A stretch of DNA of 64,000 nucleotides from assembly GCF_937996225.1 (NCBI RefSeq), contig NZ_CALKTC010000084.1:1-64000 (forward strand), given 5' to 3'. Source of the DNA: an uncultured Campylobacter sp. Its GTDB lineage: Bacteria > Campylobacterota > Campylobacteria > Campylobacterales > Campylobacteraceae. The notes under the pieces are model-generated. The model saw only the letters and a list, made by a program, of their open reading frames with translations, did no database searches and was not told the DNA's origin. The position numbers were made by a program, and so were the translations under genes. This document shows, piece after piece, positions 36,113 through 44,904 of the stretch (its first letter is position 1; every line of letters begins with the position of its first letter).

Positions 36113-36540
36113 CTCCGCTAAATTTAAAGTGCGGCTAAAATTTAGATGCCGCGCGGAATTTTAAATTTTGAGCATGACAGAGCCTAAATTTGCTCGTTTG
36201 ATAAATTTAATTGCGCTAAATTTAAACCGAGCGATTACGAGTGGCTAACGGATTATACGCGCGCCGTGTAAAATTTAACGAGTGAAAATTCATACAAAAT
36301 TTAGCCCGCGAGAAAATGGACATAGGTTTTGCAAAAAGAGATTTTTGTAAGATGAGATGATCGGCGGCGGGTCTTTTTAAACCCGCCCTGCGCGCCAGTT
36401 TGTAAAGACCGCTCCCTTATAGCCTCACGAGCGAAGCTATAAGGATTTTGGACGAAATTTTGGCATGAATTCTGCGCGCCCGCGTAAATTTTTACAAGCC
36501 TGCGTAGAAATTCCGCGAGCTTGCGCAAATTCTGTGCCGC
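36113..36540. other. convergent intergenic region polA / PLP enzyme
   Basis: About 430 bases with no credible gene. One hairpin, GGCGGGT (36366-36372) with ACCCGCC (36381-36387) around CTTTTTAA, may end transcription of one or both flanking genes. Confidence 0.45.
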
Positions 36541-37677
36541 CTATTTTTTAGATTTTTCTAGCGCGGCGGTAAGGTCCGCTATGAGATCGTCCGCGTTTTC
36601 GATGCCTATGGCTAGGCGCAGCAAATTTTGACTGATGCCGATGCGCTCTTGCAACTCGCGCGGATAGCTCTCGTGCGTCATCGACGCGGGATGGCAGATC
36701 AGGCTCTCTACGCCGCCCAGGCTCACGGCTAGATCGAATAGCTCAAGGCTGCGCGCAAAGGTTTTATAGTCGTATTGCGGCTTAAGCACCAGCGAGATGA
36801 CCGCTCCGATACCGCTAGCTTGGCGATTTTGTATCTTTTTTTCGCTCGCAGAATGCGAGCCTGCAAAATTTACCGCCTCTACCGCAGGATTGCCGCGTAA
36901 AAATTCTATTATCTTTAGCGTATTTTCACTCTGGCGGTCGAAGCGCACGCTTAGCGTTTTAAGCCCGCGTATGAGCGAATACGCGTCGGTAGGCGATAGC
37001 GTCGCGCCCAGAGTGTTTTTCATAAATTGAATTCTTGCGGCAAGCTCGTCATCATTCGTCGTAACGATGCCGGCGATCAGATCGGCATGCCCGCCTATGT
37101 ATTTGGTCGCGCTATAAACCACGACGTCTGCGCCGTGCTCTAGCGGGCGCTGATAATATGGGGTCAAAAAGGTATTATCCATAACCACAAGCGCGCCGTT
37201 TTTGTGCGCGAGCTCGCTGATGCGCTCAATATCGGTTACTCGCAAAAGCGGATTTGATGGTGTTTCGATGAACACCATTTTGACGTCGCTCGGAATTTCG
37301 CTGATCGAATTCAGATCGTCCACTAAGTCGTAATTGACCCCTTGATTTTTAAAAATCCCGCTTACGTAGCGATAGGTGCCGCCGTAGACGTTATTATTTA
37401 GCAGCACGCGATCGCCGCTTTTAAGCAGCGAAAACGCAGCGCTCGTAGCCGCCATGCCCGAGGCTAGCGCGAAGGCGTATTTGCTGCCTTCGAATTTTGC
37501 AAAAAGCTCCTCAAAGGCGTTGCGCGTAGGATTTGCGCCGCGCGAATAGGCGTATTTGCCGAAATCATCCAGGCTTTCTTGCACGAAGGTGCTGGCTAGA
37601 TATATCGGCGGAATCACCGCGTTGTGGGGGTTGGACTTGGCCTCTATGCCCTTTACGATTAGGGTATCTATTTTCAT
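36541..37677 (-). CDS. trans-sulfuration PLP enzyme (cystathionine gamma-synthase/lyase family)
   Basis: 378 residues. Cys/Met-metabolism PLP family: IPPIYLASTFVQ, YSRGANPTRNAFE, ASGMAATSAAFSLL, MDNTFLTPYYQRPLEHGADVVVYSATKYIGGH with PLP Lys192, and GGVESLICHPASMTH. Could be cystathionine gamma-synthase (MetB), beta-lyase (MetC) or a cysteine desulfhydrase; the sequence alone does not decide. It ends an operon for an amino-acid ABC importer of the cystine/polar type, 25 bases after the ATPase gene. I therefore favour breakdown or conversion of imported cyst(e)ine or cystathionine. Confidence 0.85.
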   Translation of the reverse strand: MKIDTLIVKGIEAKSNPHNAVIPPIYLASTFVQESLDDFGKYAYSRGANPTRNAFEELFAKFEGSKYAFALASGMAATSAAFSLLKSGDRVLLNNNVYGGTYRYVSGIFKNQGVNYDLVDDLNSISEIPSDVKMVFIETPSNPLLRVTDIERISELAHKNGALVVMDNTFLTPYYQRPLEHGADVVVYSATKYIGGHADLIAGIVTTNDDELAARIQFMKNTLGATLSPTDAYSLIRGLKTLSVRFDRQSENTLKIIEFLRGNPAVEAVNFAGSHSASEKKIQNRQASGIGAVISLVLKPQYDYKTFARSLELFDLAVSLGGVESLICHPASMTHESYPRELQERIGISQNLLRLAIGIENADDLIADLTAALEKSKK

Positions 37678-37702
37678 CTTTTCTCCTTGAAATTTAATGG
37701 AT

Positions 37703-38440
37703 TTAAAAGCTCATCGCTCCGATAAATTTAGCTATGCGCTCGTCGCTGCTACCGAAGAATTCCTCTGCGTCGCCGTCGAATGCGATAACTCCGCCGTCTA
37801 AGAATAAAATTCTATCTGCGATCTTGCGTGCAAAGCCCATATTGTGTGTAACGATGATGAGCGAGCGATCCTCTGCGGCAAGCTCGGCGATAGTCTTTAA
37901 CACCTGCGCCTCAAGTTCGGGATCAAGCGCGCTCGTAGGCTCGTCCAGCAGCAAAAACTCAGGCTGCATAGCAAGTGCTCGCGCGATCGCCACGCGCTGG
38001 CTCTGACCGCCGGAGAGGCGAGCCGGATACGCGCCAGCTTTATCCGCCATGCCGACTTTTTTTAGCAGCGTCATTGCATTTGCCTCGGCAAGCTCGCGTG
38101 GCTGTTTTAGTACGTGTACGGGCGCTTCGATGACGTTTTGCAAGACGTTGAGGTGCGGAAAGAGATTGAAGCTTTGAAAAACCATGCCCGTATGCGCGCG
38201 GAACGGATGATACTCGCTTGTTTTATGCGGAGCGTCGAAATTTATCTTAAACTCGCCTAGCTGTAGCTCGCCGCCGCTTGGAATTTCGAGCAGATTTATG
38301 CAGCGCAGCATCGTGGATTTGCCGGAGCCAGAGCTTCCTAAAATCACCGTCGTTTGCCCGTCGTGAAATTCTAAGCTTAGCCCATTTAGCACAACGTGAT
38401 CGCCGAAGCGCTTAGTTAAGTTCGTAAATTTTATCATCAC
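37703..38440 (-). CDS. polar amino-acid ABC transporter ATP-binding protein
   Basis: 245 residues. Walker A GSSGSGKST at 34-42, Q-loop MVFQSFNLFPHLNVLQNV, signature LSGGQSQRVAIARALA, Walker B FLLLDEPTSALD, and H-loop VTHNMGFA. PAAT-family (GlnQ/TcyC-like) ATPase energising the adjacent permease. Overlaps the permease gene by four bases. Confidence 0.92.
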   Translation of the reverse strand: MMIKFTNLTKRFGDHVVLNGLSLEFHDGQTTVILGSSGSGKSTMLRCINLLEIPSGGELQLGEFKINFDAPHKTSEYHPFRAHTGMVFQSFNLFPHLNVLQNVIEAPVHVLKQPRELAEANAMTLLKKVGMADKAGAYPARLSGGQSQRVAIARALAMQPEFLLLDEPTSALDPELEAQVLKTIAELAAEDRSLIIVTHNMGFARKIADRILFLDGGVIAFDGDAEEFFGSSDERIAKFIGAMSF

Positions 38441-39105
38441 ACGAACCTTGAAAATCGTCGCTCTAGCTTGGATTGCAAAAACGTAAGAAGGGTGCAGACT
38501 GCTAGATAAAATAGCGCCGCCAGCACGTATAACGTGAGCGGATCGAATGCCCGCGCAGCAATACGTTGAGCGACCATAAACATATCGACCATCGTAATCG
38601 AGGCTACGAGCGAAGTGTCTTTAAGCGTAGAGATAAATATATTTGATAGCGGCGGCAGCGATATGCGCGCTGCTTGCGGAGCGATAATGCGGCGCAGAAT
38701 TTGAGCGTAGCTCATGCCTAAAGAGGTAGCCGCCTCCCATTGTCCCTTTGGCACTGATAGGATCGCAGCTCGCACCGCCTCTGAAGCGTAAGCGCCGATA
38801 TTGAGGCTAAAGGTAATGATCGCAGCAGCCCAAACATCAAGTGTGATCCCAACGATTGGAAGTCCGAAATAGACGATAAAAAGCTGCACCAAAAGCGGAG
38901 TGCCGCGAAAAATCCAAATATAAATTTTGCTTAGCTGCTTTAAAATTTTAAAATTTGCGATGCGTGCGACCGCCGTCAGCACCGCAAGCACGAGCCCGAG
39001 CAGAAATGAGATTATCGTAAGCGGGATCGTAACTTGTAACAGGGCTAGCGCCATCGGCTCTAGCGAGCTGCTAACAAGCTCTAAAATTCTGCTTGTTTCG
39101 TTCAT
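38437..39105 (-). CDS. polar amino-acid ABC transporter permease
   Basis: 222 residues, five to six membrane helices of the His/Glu/Gln/Arg/opine permease family: FRGTPLLVQLFIVYFGLPI, the EAA loop AYASEAVRAAILSVPKGQWEAATSLGMS and RIIAPQAARISLPPLSN. Probably homodimeric, as no second permease is present. Four-base overlaps on both sides place it in one operon with ATPase and binding protein. Confidence 0.92.
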   Translation of the reverse strand: MNETSRILELVSSSLEPMALALLQVTIPLTIISFLLGLVLAVLTAVARIANFKILKQLSKIYIWIFRGTPLLVQLFIVYFGLPIVGITLDVWAAAIITFSLNIGAYASEAVRAAILSVPKGQWEAATSLGMSYAQILRRIIAPQAARISLPPLSNIFISTLKDTSLVASITMVDMFMVAQRIAARAFDPLTLYVLAALFYLAVCTLLTFLQSKLERRFSRFV

Positions 39106-39851
39106 TCACTCACATCTTTGCCGAAATATTTAAGCGAAATTTCTTTTAGCCTGCCTTCGGCTTTGAGTTCGTTTAAGGCTTTGCTGATTTGATCTGCGAG
39201 CTCTTTATTGCCCTTTTGCACGATTGCAGCGCTATAATCGACATCTTTTAGCTTTGCAGCGATCTTAATCGGAGCGTCCGGGCGCTGCTTTAAAAAGTCG
39301 TAAAATACGGTATTATCGCGCACGACGGTATCTACGCGGCGAGCGATCAGTAGCTCCATACTTTTAGCGAAACTATCGACGGTTACGTTTTGCGCGCCGT
39401 ATTTTTTAGCGACTTGCGCCCAGTTGCTGGTAGCAGAGTCCGCATTTTTCTTGCCTTTTAAATCCTCGAAGCTTTTAATGTCGTTGTTATCTTTATGCAC
39501 GATGATAGCTCCGTAAACGACGGTGTAGGGCACTGAATACTCATATTTTTTCTTGCGCTCATCAGTAATGCTTACTTGATTAAACACAGCGTCTGCCTTG
39601 CCTGCATCAAATGCTGCAAGCATCGCATCCCAAGGCGCGGTTAGAAATTCTATTTTTAGACCAAGCTTTTCGGCGACTGCGCGCGCGACATCTACGTCGT
39701 ATCCTACGAGCTCATTTTTGTCGTTATAATACGAAAATGGCGAAAAGGTGCCTTCCGTAGCTACTTTAAGCGTGCCTTCGCGTAGCGTTTTAGAGTTTGC
39801 GACGCATATTAAAAGCGCGCACGCAAGCAAAGTTTTTATTAAATTTTTCAT
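39102..39851 (-). CDS. amino-acid ABC transporter substrate-binding protein (copy 1)
   Basis: 249 residues with a signal peptide (MKNLIKTLLACALLICVANS) and SBP family 3 fold: TEGTFSPFSYYNDKNELVGYDVDVARAVAEKLGLK, FNQVSITDERKKKYEYSVPYT. The style resembles cystine-binding FliY/TcyA proteins (compare C. jejuni CjaA/Cj0982-type). The Cys in the signal peptide is not in a good lipobox. It is overlapped by the permease gene. A close paralogue lies 93 bases upstream. Confidence 0.9.
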   Translation of the reverse strand: MKNLIKTLLACALLICVANSKTLREGTLKVATEGTFSPFSYYNDKNELVGYDVDVARAVAEKLGLKIEFLTAPWDAMLAAFDAGKADAVFNQVSITDERKKKYEYSVPYTVVYGAIIVHKDNNDIKSFEDLKGKKNADSATSNWAQVAKKYGAQNVTVDSFAKSMELLIARRVDTVVRDNTVFYDFLKQRPDAPIKIAAKLKDVDYSAAIVQKGNKELADQISKALNELKAEGRLKEISLKYFGKDVSE

Positions 39852-39944
39852 AATTCCTCCAAAATTTTATGAGCGAAATTTAAAATGCGAAATTCCGCCC
39901 AACCAAGTTTAAAATTCCACGCTTCAACTAAGCGGTCGTAAAAT

Positions 39945-40688
39945 TTACTCCGTAATGTCTTTGCCAAAATATTTAAGTGAAATTTCTTTCAGCACGCCTT
40001 TTTGCTTTAGCGATTTTAGCGCGGAATTTATCTGCGCCGTCAGCTCATCATCCTTTTTAAGCAGCACAGCGGAATAGATCGGCTCATTGCCTTGAGCTGC
40101 GATCTTTAGCGGGGCGTTCGGGCGCTGCTTCATATAGTCGAAAAATGTGATGTTGTCGTTGATCGTAGCGTCTGCGCGACGAGCTATGATGAGCTCCACG
40201 CCCTTGCTAAATCCGTCTGCTGTGACGATCTCAGCGCCATAGCTGCGCGCCATGTCAGCCCAGTTGCTGGTAGCGGAGTGGACGCTTTTTTTGCCTTTAA
40301 GATCCGCAAAACTCTTAATCTCCTCGTTATCAGCTCGCACTACTAGCGCAGCATAAGCCACGGTATAAGGCTCGCTGAAATTATATTTTTTCTTGCGCTC
40401 CTGCGTGATGCTTACTTGATTCATCGCTATGTCCGCTTTGCCTGCGTCAAATGCCGCGAGCATCGCATCCCACGGCGCGGTTAAAAATTCCGCCTTTAGC
40501 CCTAGCTCTTTTGCTAATGCACGAGCGATATCGACATCAAAGCCGGTAAGATTATTTTTCTCGTCATAGAAAGAATACGGCGAGTAAGTCCCCTCTGTGG
40601 CTATTACGAGCGTGCCCTCTTTGAGCGTCTTAGCGCTTAGGGTGGCGGCGATCAGCGCTGTTGCGAGCAGGGCTTTAAATATTTTCAT
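39945..40688 (-). CDS. amino-acid ABC transporter substrate-binding protein (copy 2)
   Basis: 247 residues, signal peptide MKIFKALLATALIAATLSA. Clearly paralogous to the next gene throughout (shared EFLTAPWDAMLAAFDAGKAD, SATSNWA, LKEISLKYFGKDI), so a tandem duplication of the binding protein. Two receptors feeding one permease would widen or tune substrate range (for example cystine versus related amino acids). Its own promoter (TATAAT) lies 50 bases upstream. Confidence 0.9.
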   Translation of the reverse strand: MKIFKALLATALIAATLSAKTLKEGTLVIATEGTYSPYSFYDEKNNLTGFDVDIARALAKELGLKAEFLTAPWDAMLAAFDAGKADIAMNQVSITQERKKKYNFSEPYTVAYAALVVRADNEEIKSFADLKGKKSVHSATSNWADMARSYGAEIVTADGFSKGVELIIARRADATINDNITFFDYMKQRPNAPLKIAAQGNEPIYSAVLLKKDDELTAQINSALKSLKQKGVLKEISLKYFGKDITE

Positions 40689-40737
40689 TACATCTCCTTG
40701 AAATTTAGCTATCGCTCGCGCTGCGGGCAGATGCGCG

Positions 40738-40743
40738 ATTATA
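40738..40743 (-). promoter_or_regulatory. -10 box of ABC transporter operon
   Basis: Minus strand CGATATAATCGC contains TATAAT, 50 bases before the 40688 start; AAGGAGATG precedes the ATG. Confidence 0.55.
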
Positions 40744-40904
40744 TCGTGCGGAATATATAATTTTTATTAAAAATTTTAAATTTTAGTAAGATGTGATACA
40801 AAATTTCGCCTGTATGGCAAAGCTTTAGCGTCATATATTTTTAAAATTTTGACAGAGGTGATTTATAAAATTTCAAGTTTATTAGGTAAAAGTATCACAG
40901 AAGG

Positions 40905-40990
40905 AATTCAGCCTGCGATATAAAATAAAATTTGCAAGTATTTCGAGGCGATTTTTTGAGTTAGAAGCTAAAATTTTGCGCAAGCTAGAC
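40905..40990. repeat. 86-base dispersed intergenic repeat, copy 1
   Basis: Begins AATTCAGCCTGCGAT, includes TTTGCAAGTATTTCGAGGCG and GCTAAAATTTTGCGCA, and ends near GCTAGAC. It matches 45437-45522 with only a few differences, same orientation. Both copies lie about 60-90 bases beyond the 3' end of a minus-strand gene (proA here). Confidence 0.85.
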
Positions 40991-41002
40991 TTCTGCTTGC
41001 AG

Positions 41003-41047
41003 TTGCGAGCGCAAGAGAAGCAAAATTTCTCTCAAAAGCGCTCGCAA
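41003..41047 (-). terminator. long hairpin downstream of proA
   Basis: TTGCGAGCGC (41003-41012) pairs with GCGCTCGCAA (41038-41047); inside, AGAGAA and TTCTCT can also pair. It starts about 30 bases after the proA stop on the minus strand. No U tract, so it may be a stability element or part of the repeat unit. Confidence 0.5.
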
Positions 41048-41075
41048 GATGATCCTTTTAGAAAAAGACAAGCCG

Positions 41076-42335
41076 CTAACGAATTTGCCCGCCTCCGCGG
41101 ACGACGTATTTATAGGTCGTAAGCTCCCTCACCCCCATCGGTCCTCTGGCGTGCAGCTTTTGCGTGCTGATGCCGATCTCGCCGCCGAATCCAAACTCGC
41201 TGCCGTCGCTAAAGCGCGTCGAGGCGTTGGCGTAGACGACCGCGCTGCCGACTTCGTTTAAAAACCGCTCGATGTTTGTGTAGTTTTCACTCAAAATCGC
41301 GTCCGAATGTCCGCTGGAATGCGCGTTTATAAAGCCAATCGCCTCACCCGTATCCCGCACCGCGCGCACGGCTAGCACGAGATCCAAAAACTCGGCGCCA
41401 AAGTCGCTCTCGTCGGCAGTCTTGACGTTTGCTACACCACGCAGCTCCGACTCGCACGCGCCCAGTAGCTGCTCGCTCACGCGAAACTCGACCTCCGGCA
41501 TCTCGTGCACAAGCTCTGGTAAAATTTCGCCTACCACGCGCTCATGCAAAAGCACGCACTCTACGGCGTTGCAGACGCTTGGGCGCTGGGTTTTGGCGTT
41601 TTTGATTATCTTCGCGGCCTGCTTTAAATTTGCGCTCTCATCGACGAAGATGTGGCAAACCCCCGCGCCCGTCATGATGATCGGCACGGTCGCGTTTTGC
41701 GCTATAAAGTCTTTTAAGCTCTTGCCGCCGCGCGGTATCAAAACGTCGATATACTCGCTCATTTTCGCCATTTTCGCCACTACTTCGCGTTCGGCGCTCT
41801 CCACGAGCTGCACTGCGCCGCCCGGTAAGCCGAATTTCGCCCCGGCTTCGTTAAATAAATTTACTAAAAAGATGTTTGAATTTAGCGCGCTTGCACTGCC
41901 TCGCAGGATCGCTGCGTTGCCGCTTTTTAGCGCCAGAGCCGCCGCGTCGATACTGACGTTTGGACGGCTCTCGTAGATGATGCCGAGCACACCCAGTGGC
42001 ACGCGCACGCGGCTGATTTGCATGCCGTTTGGATGGCTCCAGCCGCCTAGATTTTCGCCCACGACCTCTGCAAATCCCGCCACTTCGCGCACGCCCTGCG
42101 CCATCGCCTCGATACGGGCGTCGGTTAGCCTTAGACGGTCTAGCAGCGCTGCGTTCAAGCCCGATCTCTCGCCATTTGTAAGGTCTTTGGCGTTTGCCGC
42201 TTTTATCGCGTCTTTTTGTGTAAGTAGCTCGTCTGCCACGGCGTTTAAAATTTCAAATTTAGCCTTGCTACCAAGTCTCAAAAGCTCGCCGCAAGCGGCC
42301 TTTGCGCGCTTACAGATATCTAAAATTTCGTTCAT
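41076..42335 (-). CDS. proA: gamma-glutamyl phosphate reductase
   Basis: 419 residues. Reduces glutamyl-5-phosphate to the semialdehyde in proline synthesis. Aldehyde-dehydrogenase-like motifs: RVPLGVLGIIYESRPNVSIDAAALALKSGNAAILRG, VIMTGAGVCHIFVD, the catalytic-Cys region QRPSVCNAVE and GFGGEIGISTQKLHARGPMGVRELTTYKYVV. proB lies 410 bases upstream on the same strand, with a small exported-protein ORF between. Confidence 0.95.
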   Translation of the reverse strand: MNEILDICKRAKAACGELLRLGSKAKFEILNAVADELLTQKDAIKAANAKDLTNGERSGLNAALLDRLRLTDARIEAMAQGVREVAGFAEVVGENLGGWSHPNGMQISRVRVPLGVLGIIYESRPNVSIDAAALALKSGNAAILRGSASALNSNIFLVNLFNEAGAKFGLPGGAVQLVESAEREVVAKMAKMSEYIDVLIPRGGKSLKDFIAQNATVPIIMTGAGVCHIFVDESANLKQAAKIIKNAKTQRPSVCNAVECVLLHERVVGEILPELVHEMPEVEFRVSEQLLGACESELRGVANVKTADESDFGAEFLDLVLAVRAVRDTGEAIGFINAHSSGHSDAILSENYTNIERFLNEVGSAVVYANASTRFSDGSEFGFGGEIGISTQKLHARGPMGVRELTTYKYVVRGGGQIR

Positions 42336-42541
42336 TTTCGCTCCTTAATCTATAAATCAAATCGCATGCTGCGTATAAAAATGCCGCGAGCGTCGCTTCT
42401 ATCGCGTCTAAAATTCCAGTGCGTCTTATTTTTATCCGCGCACGACGGCTTAAATTTAGCGCGCTTTGGGCCATTTTATTTCGGATTTTCTTGCGTCAAA
42501 ATTTCGCTTACTCGCCGGGCATTACGCCCAACCTTCTCATT

Positions 42542-42697
42542 TCAATTCGCGCATAGCGCTTTTACGTAATCCGCCGGCTCATATCCGCGCAGTTCAAAAA
42601 CGTCTAGCTCGCCGTTTTTATCGGCGTCCGGTTCGTCAAATTTTGCCGTCCACGCCGCACCCGCCAAAAGTAGCGCAAAAAATATAATCTTTTTCGT
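42542..42697 (-). pseudogene. 51-codon exported EF-hand protein with ACG in place of a start
   Basis: Minus-strand frame from ACG 42697 to TGA 42544-42542: KKIIFFALLLAGAAWTA is a clear signal peptide, followed by an EF-hand loop DADKNGELDVFE (about 24-35; D, D, N, D, E at the 1, 3, 5, 9, 12 positions) and RGYEPADYVKAL. GGAGGGCGAAG lies just before the ACG as a good ribosome binding site; the frame upstream is closed by TAA and offers no ATG, GTG or TTG. Either the start codon mutated from ATG or ACG is used weakly. Between proB and proA. Confidence 0.5.
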
Positions 42698-42745
42698 CTT
42701 CGCCCTCCGTTTGAAATTTTAAACGCACAGAACACGGCTAAAATT

Positions 42746-43867
42746 TCATTGCAGCGCGATATTATCCGCATGTATCGCGTCATCGTCGCTTTTGTAGCCT
42801 AAAGCCTGCTCTATCTCATCGCTTTTTGCGCCCGCTATGCGCGCAAGCTCACAGCTTGAATAGTTGCTAATGCCGTGTGCCAGCAGCTTGCCGTCCGCCA
42901 TGCAGAGGCTTACGATCTCGCCGCGCTCAAATTCGTCGCGCACCTCGGCAATCCCGACCGCAAGCAGGCTTTTGCCCGATTTTATCGCCTCTGCCGCGCC
43001 CGCGTCGATAATCACCGTGCCTTTGCTAATCGCGCCGTATGCGAGCCAGTATTTACGCGAGCTAAGCCGCGCCGCGCCCGCGCTAAAGAGGGTGCCGACC
43101 TCCTCGCCCGCCGCGATTTTAAGCAAAATTCCGTCCGTGCGCCCGTTTGCGATGATCAGACTCGTGCCGATTTGATTTGCCATTTGCGCCGCCGCGATCT
43201 TGGTCGCCATGCCGCCCGTGCCGAATTTACCGCCCTCGCCGCCTGCCATTTTGACGACGCGCTCGTCGATTTTTTCGATAAAGCTTAAAAGTTTTGCGTC
43301 CGCGTGCTCGCTCGGATTTTTGTCGTACAACCCGTCGATATCGCTTAAAATCACGAGCAGATCAGCATCGATTAGCCCCGCAACGAGCGCACTTAGCGTG
43401 TCGTTGTCGCCCACTTTCAGTTCATCTGCTACGACGGGATCGTTTTCGTTTATGATCGGCACGATGCCGCGCGAGAGTAGCTCCGCGCAGACGTTTCGCA
43501 CGCTAAGATAGCGCGCCCTGTCGCTAAAATCGCCGCGGCTTAACAGCAGCTGCGCGATAATGCGGTCATGCGCCCAAAACAGCCGCTCGTAAAGATGCAT
43601 CAGCGCGACCTGTCCGACCGCAGCTAGAGCCTGCTTGCGGCTTAAAATTTTAGGTCTTTGCGCGATACCTAGCAGCCCCATGCCCGCGCCCACGGCGCCC
43701 GAGCTTACCAAAGCCACGCAAAAGCCCGCATCTTTTAGCTTGCAAATTTGCGCGACTAGACTTTTGATAAGCCGCTCATTTAGAGAACCGTCCGCATTGG
43801 TAAGCGTTGAGGTACCGATTTTTACGACGATACGTTTTGCGCCGCCCAGAAGCTCTTTTCTGTCCAT
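42746..43867 (-). CDS. proB: glutamate 5-kinase with PUA domain
   Basis: 373 residues. Amino-acid kinase domain (RIVVKIGTSTLTN, VSSGAVGAGMGLLG, PIINENDPVVADE, FGDNDTLSALVAG-like VGDNDTLSALVAGLIDADL, GTGGMATKIAAAQMA) plus a C-terminal PUA domain (about 280-370, GTVIIDAGAAEAIKSGKSLL). Phosphorylates glutamate in the first step of proline synthesis and is normally inhibited by proline. Minus-strand TATAAT 24 bases upstream. Confidence 0.95.
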   Translation of the reverse strand: MDRKELLGGAKRIVVKIGTSTLTNADGSLNERLIKSLVAQICKLKDAGFCVALVSSGAVGAGMGLLGIAQRPKILSRKQALAAVGQVALMHLYERLFWAHDRIIAQLLLSRGDFSDRARYLSVRNVCAELLSRGIVPIINENDPVVADELKVGDNDTLSALVAGLIDADLLVILSDIDGLYDKNPSEHADAKLLSFIEKIDERVVKMAGGEGGKFGTGGMATKIAAAQMANQIGTSLIIANGRTDGILLKIAAGEEVGTLFSAGAARLSSRKYWLAYGAISKGTVIIDAGAAEAIKSGKSLLAVGIAEVRDEFERGEIVSLCMADGKLLAHGISNYSSCELARIAGAKSDEIEQALGYKSDDDAIHADNIALQ

Positions 43868-43890
43868 TTTCCGCTCCGAAATTTTTGAAA

Positions 43891-43896
43891 ATTATA
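43891..43896 (-). promoter_or_regulatory. -10 box of proB
   Basis: Minus strand TCGATATAATTTTC contains TATAAT, 24 bases before the proB ATG. Confidence 0.6.
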
Positions 43897-44096
43897 TCGA
43901 AAACGGCTTATTTTAAATTTTATGTTTTAAGCTGGGTGGATGCGAGCTTTGGCTAAAATTCATTCCCGAATAAAATTCGGCAGCTTCTAAATACGAGAGA
44001 TAAAATTTTTTGGGTAAAAGTTTGATTATAAAGTAGTCGTATTTGGCGTAGTAAATTTTCTTATAAAGCGTAGAGATAGTCTGTTTACGAAGATCG

Positions 44097-44119
44097 TAAC
44101 GGGAGATAAACTCCCGTTA
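44097..44119 (-). terminator. hairpin after the cytochrome operon
   Basis: TAACGGGAG (44097-44105) and CTCCCGTTA (44111-44119) form a perfect nine-pair stem with loop ATAAA, downstream of the Fcc-like genes on the minus strand. Confidence 0.6.
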
Positions 44120-44160
44120 TCGCGCGAAATTTTACTGATTTAAAATTTACCGGATCCTTG

Positions 44161-44226
44161 CTAAAGCGCGACGTTGAGACTTAGTTGCATCTCCACGTCG
44201 TCGCTAACGAGCAAAATTTTCTTCAT
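44161..44226 (-). pseudogene. response-regulator N-terminal remnant (21 codons)
   Basis: ATG 44226 to TAG 44163-44161 gives MKKILLVSDDVEMQLSLNVA plus one Leu. KKILLVSDD is the classic first strand and acidic pair of a receiver domain, but the frame stops at once. It begins seven bases after the NapC/NrfH-like gene, without a clear ribosome binding site of its own. Best read as the stub of a lost regulator gene; a functional 21-residue peptide is less likely. Confidence 0.4.
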
Positions 44227-44232
44227 TTTAGC

Positions 44233-44904
44233 CTACTTTTTGGTGGCATTGCCTTCTTTATCTTCAGTCTTCACCTCTTTCGGCCCCACATAATCCTCCC
44301 CGAAATAAGCCTTTTTTATCTCTTCTTTTTTGATTGCGGCTTTCTTTTCGTAGATTTTGTATTCAGGCTTCCAGTAGTTTAGCATGTTGTTTAGTCCGCT
44401 GTGGCCTACCTCGGCGTGACAGCTAGCGCAGGTTAGTTGCTTATCCGTATTTAGCAAGCTTTGATAGTGAGCGTGCATCTTTTGAGCTTGCGGGCTCGTT
44501 AGCTTATTATCCACCAAATTCGTATGGCAGCTAACGCAACCGTTGTCAAATACGAAGTGCTCTCTTTTTTCTCTATTTTTATGCCAGTCTATAGCCTCCG
44601 GGTCTTTGAAGAAATGAATATATCCCTCCATTAGTCCGTTTTTGGCTTTAACTAGGACGTATTTGGCTAGGTTGTCGTGAGGTATGTGGCAGTCTACGCA
44701 TTTAGCCCTTACTCCGCTTTTGCCTTTGCCGCTATGTACGTCGTTACTATAAGCTATAACCATAGGATCCATCTCGTGGCATACTACGCAAAACTTCTCT
44801 CCGCTAGTTTCTTCTAGGGCGTAATGCACGGGAAGTACCACTAAAAACCCTATAATGCCGCTTACTAATATAATAAGCGCTAGTACTTTCTTTGAAATTT
44901 TCAT
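44233..44904 (-). CDS. NapC/NrfH-family membrane-anchored tetrahaem cytochrome c
   Basis: 223 residues from ATG 44904 (the longer frame upstream lies in the preceding gene). N-terminal membrane anchor (about 7-27), then four CxxCH haem sites at 39-43, 69-73, 123-127 and 159-163, and a Lys/Glu-rich tail. NapC/NrfH proteins oxidise menaquinol and pass electrons to periplasmic reductases. With the soluble tetrahaem protein and the flavoprotein upstream it mirrors Wolinella fccABC, with this as the FccC-type quinol dehydrogenase. Overlaps the upstream gene by four bases. Confidence 0.85.
   Translation of the reverse strand: MKISKKVLALIILVSGIIGFLVVLPVHYALEETSGEKFCVVCHEMDPMVIAYSNDVHSGKGKSGVRAKCVDCHIPHDNLAKYVLVKAKNGLMEGYIHFFKDPEAIDWHKNREKREHFVFDNGCVSCHTNLVDNKLTSPQAQKMHAHYQSLLNTDKQLTCASCHAEVGHSGLNNMLNYWKPEYKIYEKKAAIKKEEIKKAYFGEDYVGPKEVKTEDKEGNATKK

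Larger units (their letters stand above)
40689..41075. other. intergenic region with dispersed repeat and hairpin
   Basis: About 390 bases between proA (3' end) and the ABC operon (5' end). Holds the ABC promoter, copy 1 of an 86-base dispersed repeat, and a long hairpin (separate entries). No gene seen. Confidence 0.6.
43868..44160. other. intergenic between cytochrome operon and proB
   Basis: About 290 AT-rich bases. Contains the proB promoter and a 9-pair hairpin (44097-44119); no gene seen. Confidence 0.5.
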
